From the NCBI GenBank assembly GCA_004525465.1, contig SPCN01000168.1, positions 1 to 5,299 of the forward strand: a stretch of DNA of 5,299 nucleotides. Reading direction: 5' to 3'. Under the pieces are notes generated by a model, which had not been told where the DNA came from, did not search any database, and saw only the letters and a list, made by a program, of their open reading frames with translations. This document shows, one piece after another, positions 1 to 5,056 of this stretch. This DNA comes from Chrysiogenales bacterium. Its GTDB lineage: Bacteria; Acidobacteriota; Aminicenantia; UBA2199. Both the position numbers and the translations under genes were made by a program. Every line of letters starts with the position of its first letter. Within the stretch, counting starts at the first letter, position 1.

Positions 1-621
1 GGGCTCGCCGGTTCTTTTGTCTTTGACGATCTCGCCCCCTTGCGGGTTGGGTGTATCGCGGGTGATCCCGGCCAGCTTCAGGGCCAGCGAGTTGGCCAGG
101 GCCATGTGGCCGTCCAGGCGCTGGAGCAGCACCGGATGATCGGGAGTGATGGCATCGATCAAGCTCTTGTGGGGGTGCTTTTTCGAAGGCCAGTTCTCAT
201 GGTCCCAGTTGCCGCCCGTGACCCACTCCCCTTCGGGCAGCTTCTCTATATATACCTTTAAAATAGACACGAACTCTTTTTCATCGCAGGCCGGGCGCAG
301 GTCAATACCCAGCAGGTAGAGGCCGCCGTTGGCGAAATGGACGTGGGCGTCGTTGAAACCGGGCAGGGCCAGCCTGCCCTTCAGATCAACCATCTCGGTG
401 TTTTTTCCCGCCAGTTTCTTTATTTCCGCATCACTGCCTACCGCAACAAATTTACCTTCGCGAATGGCCACGGCTTGCGCCCAAGGTTGATTGGCGTCCA
501 CGGTGAATATCTTGCCATTGTACAGGACCAGGTCGGCCATCAATCCATCCTCACTTGCACTGAAAGCGCAGAACCCTGAAAGGATAGACATTATCAGCAC
601 AACGAACAGCATTTTTTTCAT
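1..621 (-). CDS. YtcJ-like amidohydrolase, exported, N-terminal part (3' end beyond window)
   Basis: Amidohydrolase family 3 (YtcJ / N-substituted formamide deformylase-like): metal-dependent hydrolases of C-N bonds, with substrates mostly unknown. 207 codons are visible and the frame is open to the window edge; full members usually run to about 550 residues, so more than half is missing. Seen: a basic start (MKKMLF), hydrophobic core and AFSA before residue 24, giving a Sec signal peptide; the small beta domain around residues 29-87 (ADLVLYNGKIFTVD, then KGRLALPGFND); the metal-binding HxH at H93/H95 in GFNDAHVHF; and the family blocks GGNWDHENWP (136-145) and DGHMALANSLAL (170-181). The ATG at 621 has AAGGAG (629-634) seven bases upstream. 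An internal ATG at codon 28 would give a cytosolic form but lacks that site. It lies 255 bases downstream of the membrane-protein gene on the same strand, separated by hairpins. Family assignment is firm; substrate cannot be told. Confidence 0.93.
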   Translation of the reverse strand, partial: MKKMLFVVLIMSILSGFCAFSASEDGLMADLVLYNGKIFTVDANQPWAQAVAIREGKFVAVGSDAEIKKLAGKNTEMVDLKGRLALPGFNDAHVHFANGGLYLLGIDLRPACDEKEFVSILKVYIEKLPEGEWVTGGNWDHENWPSKKHPHKSLIDAITPDHPVLLQRLDGHMALANSLALKLAGITRDTPNPQGGEIVKDKRTGEP

Positions 622-670
622 AAAAAAACTCCTTTTCTCATATGTTTTTGCCGGTCGGAACCGGGTTTTC

Positions 671-699
671 ATATTGCCGAAAATGTAATCCGCTGTCAA
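671..699 (-). promoter_or_regulatory. Candidate sigma70-type promoter for the amidohydrolase gene
   Basis: Read on the minus strand, a perfect -35 box TTGACA (699-694) is followed after 17 bases by CAATAT (676-671), a poor -10 match (3 of 6). Transcription would start near 664 and leave a leader of about 43 bases before the ATG at 621. The palindrome at 707-726 sits directly upstream of the -35 box. Called by eye from consensus and spacing only. Confidence 0.4.
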
Positions 700-706
700 G
701 GAGCAA

Positions 707-726
707 GGGTTTGATGAATCAAACCC
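707..726. repeat. Perfect inverted repeat, 8-bp arms, 4-base loop
   Basis: GGGTTTGA (707-714) and TCAAACCC (719-726) are exact reverse complements around the loop TGAA. The 8-mer GGGTTTGA recurs at 755-762 inside the next palindrome, so the two are probably related dispersed-repeat units. It also lies just upstream of the putative amidohydrolase -35 box and could act as an operator. No T-tract follows on either strand, so it is not an obvious intrinsic terminator. Confidence 0.75.
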
Positions 727-750
727 CTGATGGAATTTGTTGTTGAATGC

Positions 751-771
751 GGGAGGGTTTGAAACCCTCCC
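751..771. repeat. Perfect palindrome, 10-bp arms, 1-base centre
   Basis: GGGAGGGTTT (751-760) and AAACCCTCCC (762-771) are exact reverse complements around a single G, followed by CCTACA. As far as I recall, palindromes of this type (a GGGTTT..AAACCC core, often next to CCCCTAC) occur as dispersed REP-like or MITE-like intergenic repeats in many bacterial genomes. The perfect symmetry and non-coding position are visible here; the multi-copy status is inference. Confidence 0.75.
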
Positions 772-825
772 CTACATTATTGTTCTGACATTCCGGGCGC
801 TTCTTTCCTCAAACTCACCCCAACC

Positions 826-864
826 CCTCTCTTGCGAAGAGAGGAGCAGAACCATTGCTCCCCT
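826..864 (-). terminator. Two overlapping hairpins downstream of the membrane-protein gene; possible terminator
   Basis: Starting 12 bases past the stop codon of the minus-strand gene, 864-856 (AGGGGAGCA) can pair with 848-840 (TGCTCCTCT) over 9 positions, including one G-U wobble that would be an A-C mismatch in plus-strand RNA. The stem therefore favours minus-strand transcripts. A second stem, CCTCTCTT (826-833) with AAGAGAGG (837-844) and a 3-base loop, uses part of the same bases, so the two exclude each other. The tail is only pyrimidine-rich (TCTCTTCG), not a clean T-run, so termination efficiency is doubtful. The flanking text (CTCACCCCAACCCCTCTC) also looks like a dispersed hairpin repeat. 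Confidence 0.4.
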
Positions 865-875
865 TCTCTTCCCTC

Positions 876-894
876 ATCACTTGTTACTTGTCAC
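876..894. repeat. Short tandem heptamer repeat overlapping the end of a gene
   Basis: CACTTGT (878-884) is followed at once by TACTTGT (885-891) and a partial third copy CAC (892-894). Read on the minus strand this is ACAAGTA then ACAAGTG. The repeat encodes the last residues (VTSNK) and supplies the TGA stop (879-877) of the minus-strand membrane-protein gene. Confidence 0.6.
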
Positions 895-1407
895 GGAGCC
901 GCCAGGTTCCCCATCCGTCTTTTTCACCCGATCGGTCAATGCCAGGACCGGATGGTCTTCGAGGTTCCAGTACAGGCAGTAACTGAAGACATCCTCGAAA
1001 TGGAGTTTGATCCAGACCTTGCGCTCATGCAAACGCAGTAGGCAGCGGCGGCGCTGTCCATCGTAATGGCGGCATTCATGGCAAAAGGTCTGGAATTTTA
1101 TGTCGGCGGCAACCATTTTTTCAAAATAGGCCCGTCTATCGGTTTGGAAAACGGGCAACAGATCATTCAATTGCCGTGATCTTCTATCCCGGCGATTCAG
1201 GAATAAGGCATAAACGATCGCCCCGGCAAAAGCGGCACCGATGGTGCTCTTGATCACCCACATATTAAAAAACCCGGGCGCCGCGAACGCGAAACTCAAA
1301 AAGTCGACGAGATTCAAAGCGGCGACAACACCCAGGCCGATGCCCACCCAAAGTAATTTGTCCCGGAACAAGTTATTGATAAAATAATTCATTTTTGCCG
1401 TATCCAT
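877..1407 (-). CDS. Small two-TM membrane protein with a four-cysteine soluble domain, unknown function
   Basis: I do not recognise this family. From the ATG at 1407 the product has 176 residues. Two hydrophobic segments are clear, about residues 18-42 and 49-70, followed by a basic stretch (NRRDRRSR, 71-78) that by the positive-inside rule puts the C-terminal half in the cytoplasm. That half has four cysteines: C109 and C112 in FCHEC, C122, and C144 in FSYCLYW, a spacing that could bind zinc or an Fe-S cluster. Start choice is uncertain. The ATG at 1407 has only a weak AAGTGG-like site; the frame stays open to a TTG at 1491 with no ribosome-binding site; and MNYF at 1392 would be nearly leaderless if TTGCAT-16-TACAAT (-10 at 1411-1406) is its promoter. 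The stop lies in a tandem repeat, so the last residues may not be ancestral. It is divergent from the MenC-like gene and may share its control region. Confidence 0.7.
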   Translation of the reverse strand: MDTAKMNYFINNLFRDKLLWVGIGLGVVAALNLVDFLSFAFAAPGFFNMWVIKSTIGAAFAGAIVYALFLNRRDRRSRQLNDLLPVFQTDRRAYFEKMVAADIKFQTFCHECRHYDGQRRRCLLRLHERKVWIKLHFEDVFSYCLYWNLEDHPVLALTDRVKKTDGEPGGSVTSNK

Positions 1408-1443
1408 TGTACCACTTTGGCTTGGTGATGCAATCTTTTCCAC

Positions 1444-1463
1444 CCGGCGCCGGTCCCCGGTCC
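1444..1463. repeat. GC-rich palindrome overlapping a tandem heptamer in the divergent control region
   Basis: CCGGCGCCGG (1444-1453) is a perfect 10-bp palindrome. It overlaps a direct repeat of CCGGTCC at 1450-1456 and 1457-1463. It lies 37 bases upstream of the ATG at 1407, in the roughly 150-base gap between two divergent genes, where an operator could be expected. The symmetry is seen; binding by a regulator is only a possibility. If the minus-strand gene started at TTG 1491 this would be coding. Confidence 0.4.
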
Positions 1464-1513
1464 GATCCAAGACAGGTTGGCATGAACGCAATTGCGATCA
1501 AGCGTGCCCAAGG

Positions 1514-1542
1514 TTGCAGATCCGGGCGAGATGCATTACAAT
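1514..1542 (+). promoter_or_regulatory. Candidate sigma70-type promoter for the MenC-like gene
   Basis: TTGCAG (1514-1519) is followed after exactly 17 bases by TACAAT (1537-1542), a 5-of-6 match to the -10 consensus; the -35 match is only 3 of 6. Transcription would start near 1549, giving a very short leader that still contains the GAGGTGA ribosome-binding site at 1550-1556. Confidence 0.4.
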
Positions 1543-1559
1543 CTGCCCTGAGGTGACCC

Positions 1560-2708
1560 ATGCCAGAAAACGAAACATCACAGGATTGGTTGGAAAAAGA
1601 GCCCATCGGCGCCATCGACAGGATCGAATTGCTGACCGTGCGCCTGCCCTTTGTGGCCCCGTTCGGCACCAGCGTGGCTGTCTGGAGCTGCAAGGAGGCG
1701 CTGCTGGTCCGCCTGGAAGACAAGGGCATCACCGCCTGGGGCGAATGCGTGGCCGACCCCGACCCCTATTACGCCTCGGAAACGACCATCTCGGCACGGT
1801 TCATCATTAAAAATTTTTTGCTGCCGGAGCTGAAACCTGAACTCTCCCTGGCCGCCTTGCTGCGCCGCTTCGCCCGCGTGCGCGGCAATGAAATGGCCAA
1901 GGCGGCTCTGGAAAACGCCCTGCTCGACCTGCTGGCCAAGCGCCGCGGCCTGCCCCTGCACGTGCTGCTCGGCTTCCCGCCCCGGCGCATCATGTCGGGC
2001 ATCTCCATCGGCATCCAGGAAACGATCGATCAACTCCTGGAAAAAGTGGAGGAAGCGGTGGCCAGCGGCTATCACCGCGTCAAGATGAAGATACAGCACG
2101 GACAGGACCTCGAGTGGGTGGAGGCGGTGCGCCGGCGTTTTTCCGACCTGGCGCTGATGGCCGATGCCAACGGCGACTATACACTGGCTGATGCCGCCCA
2201 CCTGACCCACCTCGACGAATTTAAACTGACCATGATCGAGCAGCCCCTCTCCTACCACGACATCTACCAGCATTCGCTCCTGCAGGCGCGGCTGCAGACA
2301 CCGCTCTGTCTCGACGAATCGATCCATGACATTGATGATGCCGAGGCCGCCATCGCCCTGAAAAGCTGCCGGGTGATCAACATCAAGCAGGGCCGCGTGG
2401 GTGGCATATTGGCAGCGGTAAAAATGGCCCGCTTGTGTGCCGTTAAAGGCGTCCCGGCCTGGTCGGGCGGCATGGACGAAACCGGCATTGGCCGCGCCCT
2501 GAACATCCAGCTGCAGACTGCCCCGGGCTTCAACCTCCCCGGCGACACCTCTGAGACCCGCCGCTACTTCCATGAAGACATCGTCGAGCCGGGAGTGGAA
2601 CTCTCCTCTGACGGTTTCATCAAGATCCCCCCCGGTGCGGGCAGCGGCGTGGAAGTAGTGGCCGAGCGCCTGGAGCGCTGCCTGCTCGATCGCGAGCGGG
2701 TCAACTGA
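1560..2708 (+). CDS. menC: Enolase-superfamily o-succinylbenzoate synthase / N-succinylamino acid racemase
   Basis: Complete, 382 residues. This group either dehydrates SHCHC to o-succinylbenzoate in menaquinone synthesis or racemises N-succinylamino acids; some members do both. Seen: an N-terminal capping domain (about 18-140, with RLPFVAPFGTS), then the (beta/alpha)7-beta barrel. The catalytic set is intact: KxK at K175/K177, metal ligands D202 (ADAN), E227 (MIEQPL) and D252 (LDES), and second base K276 (NIKQGRVGG), at the spacing of about 25 residues typical of the family. The block GGMDETGIGRA (303-313) and PGFNLPGD (322-329) mark the type-2 MenC/NSAR subgroup rather than muconate cycloisomerase or dipeptide epimerase. 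About 16 residues precede the usual family start. GAGGTGA (1550-1556) supports the ATG at 1560, and no better start lies downstream. No other menaquinone genes are visible, so racemase activity is a real alternative. Sequence cannot settle it. Confidence 0.94.
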   Translation: MPENETSQDWLEKEPIGAIDRIELLTVRLPFVAPFGTSVAVWSCKEALLVRLEDKGITAWGECVADPDPYYASETTISARFIIKNFLLPELKPELSLAALLRRFARVRGNEMAKAALENALLDLLAKRRGLPLHVLLGFPPRRIMSGISIGIQETIDQLLEKVEEAVASGYHRVKMKIQHGQDLEWVEAVRRRFSDLALMADANGDYTLADAAHLTHLDEFKLTMIEQPLSYHDIYQHSLLQARLQTPLCLDESIHDIDDAEAAIALKSCRVINIKQGRVGGILAAVKMARLCAVKGVPAWSGGMDETGIGRALNIQLQTAPGFNLPGDTSETRRYFHEDIVEPGVELSSDGFIKIPPGAGSGVEVVAERLERCLLDRERVN

Positions 2709-2774
2709 GAAATAGGCCAGGGCCATCACGTCTGACTTTCTTTTTTCCAATGCCTGCTCTCGCACTTTTATTTA

Positions 2775-2803
2775 TTGAGATGGATTAAAAAAAATCATAT
2801 TTT
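2775..2803 (+). promoter_or_regulatory. Candidate promoter for the Ig-like secreted protein, with A8 tract in the spacer
   Basis: In the strikingly AT-rich gap before the gene, TTGAGA (2775-2780, 5 of 6) and TATTTT (2798-2803, 4 of 6) are 17 bases apart. The spacer contains a run of eight A (2787-2794). CATAT (2796-2800) and ATATG (2806-2810) form a small dyad across the -10 region. Transcription would start about 25 bases before the TTG start codon. Confidence 0.4.
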
Positions 2804-2821
2804 TTATATGTGAATCGACAC

Positions 2822-2826
2822 AGGAG
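2822..2826 (+). promoter_or_regulatory. Ribosome-binding site that fixes a TTG start
   Basis: AGGAG lies eight bases before the TTG at 2835. No ATG or GTG lies near the start of this frame, and the codons right after TTG encode a textbook signal peptide, so the site and signal together fix this non-ATG start. Confidence 0.8.
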
Positions 2827-2834
2827 AAAATAAA

Positions 2835-4178
2835 TTGAAAAAAGCATTGTTGTTATCAATTCTTTTGGCGCTGGTCGCCGGCCCGGCATTCGGCGCATCC
2901 CTGACCTTGATCCAGCCCAACGGCGGTGAAGAGCTGACCTTGGGAGAAACCTACCAGATCAAATGGAATGCTGTCGGCGTCAGCCAGAAGGTCAAACTGG
3001 TCCTGATCAGAAGCGGCGGCGCCTACGTCGGCGTCATCGCCGGCAACCTGAATGCCGGGGACCAGGGCTATTCCTGGAAGATCGGCGATTACCAGGGCGG
3101 GACGGCTGACCCGGACACCAACTACAAGATCCGCGTGATCGCCGTAAACGATCCTCAACTCGTTGACGAGAGCGACAAACCCTTCACCATCAAGGCCGCG
3201 GCCTCAGCCCCCGATTATTCTTTGAACACCAATTTTGTAAAAATCGATAAAAAAAATATCTATAACCTGGATCCGAATTTTCATTCCATCTCCATAACAT
3301 CCCCCCAGGCCAACGGCCAATACACGGCCGGACAGCCCTTGCACATCGCCTGGAACAAGGATATTGGCGTTTCAGGCTACATTTACATGGCCCTTCTAAA
3401 CGACAAGGGAGCGGAATTGGAAGGCATAGCCAATATCCCGAACACGGGTACGTATGACGGCTGGACTCCCGACAGCAAATATACCTGGCCGGGCAACCTG
3501 TACCGGATCCGCCTTACCATAAAAAACCCGAGCAACGCCCAACACGGTACTGGACAAAGCGGGCTGTTTTCGATCATGGCCCCGCCGCCCCTGCAAAAAG
3601 TGACCCGCTCCCTGGCTCGTAACGGGGAGACGGAGACCACCCAAACCAGGAGTTACCATGACGAAGGCATGCCCGAATGCCTGAGCGCCTCCCACCCCTT
3701 GCCAGGCAGGGCACCCGGCACCCGCGAGATCAAGATCGGACACCATGTCGCGTCGGGCCGTCATGGCGAATGCGACTGGTACGAGGCCTTTTATTTCCAG
3801 GGCAAGGTCAGCTTCGATCTTGAGGCCATCAAGGGCAAGGATATCATCGAGGCCAAGCTGCTGGTCTCCATGAGCGAATTCCTGGAAAAAGGCCCGCAGG
3901 GGACTCTGGCCACAAACGAAGAATGCGACTCCAATTGCGACGTTTACGTGAAGGACTCGAATTTCCCGGGCGGCCTGCTGACCAGCTTCTCTATGTTCGC
4001 GGGCGGGGAAAAGAAATCGCTCGACGTCACCCAGGCCGTGAAGCATTGGGCCGCGGGCAATCCCAACAACGGGCTGCTGTTCCGCGCCAAGCTCGACCAT
4101 TCGCAATACAGCGAAAGCGTCTGCCTGAAATACTACGCGACAATGTTCCTGACAGTGAAATATATAGAATACAAATAG
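2835..4178 (+). CDS. Secreted protein with two Ig-like domains and a DNRLRE/CBM96-like C-terminal module
   Basis: 447 residues from a TTG start. Residues 1-21 form a Sec signal peptide (MKKALLL, hydrophobic core, PAFGA). Two Ig-like domains of the Kre9/KNH-type PNGGE class follow: about 22-119 (IQPNGGEELTLGETYQIKW) and about 151-248 (TSPQANGQYTAGQPLHIAW), each ending in a strand like KPFTI or GLFSI. An Ala/Pro and basic linker (249-296) leads to a beta-rich module (about 297-447) with the signature LDVTQAVKHWAAGNPNNGLL (396-415), typical of DNRLRE/CBM96 jelly-roll domains found in surface and extracellular proteins. All five cysteines (282, 313, 364, 368, 430) are in or next to this module; four could form two disulfides after export. 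No LPXTG, TM anchor or C-terminal sorting signal is evident, so it is probably released or loosely surface-bound. A role in binding glycans or matrix is inferred from domain type; no catalytic residues are recognised. The inter-domain linker (codons around 3226-3300) is notably AT-rich and includes an A8 run. Confidence 0.88.
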   Translation: MKKALLLSILLALVAGPAFGASLTLIQPNGGEELTLGETYQIKWNAVGVSQKVKLVLIRSGGAYVGVIAGNLNAGDQGYSWKIGDYQGGTADPDTNYKIRVIAVNDPQLVDESDKPFTIKAAASAPDYSLNTNFVKIDKKNIYNLDPNFHSISITSPQANGQYTAGQPLHIAWNKDIGVSGYIYMALLNDKGAELEGIANIPNTGTYDGWTPDSKYTWPGNLYRIRLTIKNPSNAQHGTGQSGLFSIMAPPPLQKVTRSLARNGETETTQTRSYHDEGMPECLSASHPLPGRAPGTREIKIGHHVASGRHGECDWYEAFYFQGKVSFDLEAIKGKDIIEAKLLVSMSEFLEKGPQGTLATNEECDSNCDVYVKDSNFPGGLLTSFSMFAGGEKKSLDVTQAVKHWAAGNPNNGLLFRAKLDHSQYSESVCLKYYATMFLTVKYIEYK

Positions 4179-4210
4179 CCTGGGGCCATCCAGCAGGATC
4201 CCGGCCAGGC
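4178..4210 (+). other. Imperfect hairpin just after the Ig-like gene
   Basis: GCCTGG (4178-4183) pairs with CCAGGC (4205-4210), with an inner ATCC (4188-4191) / GGAT (4196-4199) stem and an AGCA loop. It begins at the last base of the stop codon. No T-run follows (AAAGCAGG), so it is not a standard intrinsic terminator, but it could slow exonucleases or act in Rho-linked 3' end formation. Confidence 0.35.
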
Positions 4211-4231
4211 AAAGCAGGTGAAATCCCCCGC

Positions 4232-4260
4232 TGGACATGTCTCCCGGTTTGTATTAGCAT
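4232..4260 (+). promoter_or_regulatory. Weak candidate promoter for the peroxidase gene
   Basis: TGGACA (4232-4237, 5 of 6 to -35) and TAGCAT (4255-4260, 4 of 6 to -10) are 17 bases apart, within the 102-base gap before the peroxidase gene. The gap size favours an own promoter, but readthrough from the upstream gene is equally possible. Confidence 0.28.
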
Positions 4261-4280
4261 TTTGCCATAGGGAGGGAAAC

Positions 4281-4850
4281 ATGAACCAGGATATTTTCGC
4301 CATCTTTTCGCTCATGGCCTTTGCGACCGGTTTGGCCCTGGCTGAAGCGGGGCCGATCAGGAGCGTGCTCGATTTCAGCCTGAACAGCCTCGAGGGCCAG
4401 GATACAGCTCTACGCCAGTATCAGGGCAAGGTGCTGCTGCTGGTCAATACTGCCAGCAAGTGCGGCTTCACGCCTCAGTACAAGATACTCCAGGAGATCT
4501 ACCAGCGCTACAAGGAGGAGGGACTGGTCATCCTGGGCTTTCCCGCCAACAATTTTCTGGGCCAGGAGCCGGGAACGAATCCGGAAATCAAGAATTTCTG
4601 TATGATCAACTACGGGGTGAGTTTTCCGATGTTCGCCAAGATCTCGGTGCGCGGCAAGGACATTCATCCCATCTACCGGTTCCTGGTCGAAAAGGAAACC
4701 AATCCCGGATTCTACGGAAAGATCTCTTGGAACTTCACTAAGTTCCTGGTCGATCGCCGGGGCAACGTGGTGGCCCGCTTCCAACCCAAGCAGGTCCCCG
4801 ATGACCCTGCCGTGATCGCTGCCATTGAAAAAGCGCTGCAAGAACACTAA
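4281..4850 (+). CDS. Glutathione-peroxidase-family thiol peroxidase, probably exported
   Basis: 189 residues. It reduces H2O2 or lipid hydroperoxides; bacterial members with this motif set usually take electrons from thioredoxin-like proteins rather than glutathione. Seen: peroxidatic C61 in LVNTASKCGFTP (cysteine codon TGC, not selenocysteine), Q95 in PANNFLGQEPG, and W150-N151 in WNFTKFLVD, completing the Cys-Gln-Trp-Asn tetrad. A second cysteine, C107 in FCMINYGVSFPMF, lies 46 residues after C61, the spacing of peroxidatic and resolving cysteines in 2-Cys members such as yeast Orp1/Gpx3. Residues 1-23 look like a Sec signal (hydrophobic, ending ALAEA) that would place it in the periplasm, but the n-region has no Lys or Arg and carries D4. 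The ATG at 4281 is chosen over the longer frame (from 4218) because GGAGG (4271-4275) sits five bases before it. It lies 102 bases after the Ig-like gene. Confidence 0.93.
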   Translation: MNQDIFAIFSLMAFATGLALAEAGPIRSVLDFSLNSLEGQDTALRQYQGKVLLLVNTASKCGFTPQYKILQEIYQRYKEEGLVILGFPANNFLGQEPGTNPEIKNFCMINYGVSFPMFAKISVRGKDIHPIYRFLVEKETNPGFYGKISWNFTKFLVDRRGNVVARFQPKQVPDDPAVIAAIEKALQEH

Positions 4851-4862
4851 ACAGTTTTCAGG

Positions 4863-4900
4863 AATTTTTTCGACCTCGTCAATCCCGAATCGAGAAATTT
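4863..4900. other. Imperfect inverted repeat in the gap after the peroxidase gene
   Basis: AATTTTTTCGA (4863-4873) and TCGAGAAATTT (4890-4900) match as reverse complements at 9 of 11 positions with a 16-base loop. It starts 13 bases after the peroxidase stop codon and may help form the transcript end. The rest of the 206-base gap (4851-5056) contains a small GGG-CAT-CCC hairpin inside GGCG/CGCC near 4907-4926 and no convincing gene. Confidence 0.3.
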
Positions 4901-5056
4901 ACCTGCGGCGGGCATCCCGATACGCCTTTGCCCCCAAAAATGGGACAAGCGAATGACCGAATTCCAAATAACAGGACATTATTCCTTCTGGCGCTTGGCA
5001 AGCAAAATGCTTTTATGAAATTGATCAAACTGCTGTCTGGGTAGTAAGGAGGATAC

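Noticed and set aside
1373..1732. 119-codon minus-strand frame spanning the divergent control region
   Set aside because: It overlaps the start regions of two better supported genes in other frames and reads like low-complexity antisense.
2717..2746. Possible terminator after the MenC-like gene (GGCCAGGGCC followed by a T6 run)
   Set aside because: The stem would have a 2-base loop and the T-run lies about 15 bases further on, so no standard hairpin-plus-T-tract forms.
1578..2765. Long open frame (395 codons) on the minus strand opposite the MenC-like gene
   Set aside because: It is the mirror of a GC-rich coding gene whose catalytic residues are intact on the plus strand; the antisense translation shows no domain, signal or ribosome-binding site.
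3248..3255. A8 run inside the Ig-like gene as a programmed frameshift site
   Set aside because: The zero frame continues through conserved domains, no stimulatory structure or useful alternative frame follows, and the run sits in an AT-rich linker where it is expected.
3396..4238. 280-codon minus-strand frame opposite the Ig-like gene
   Set aside because: It is antisense to a gene with a clear signal peptide and domains, the translation resembles no family, and its existence follows from codon bias of the sense strand.
4954..5019. Possible 21-residue peptide starting MTEFQ in the gap
   Set aside because: No Shine-Dalgarno site precedes it and its composition is not distinctive; chance is the simpler explanation.
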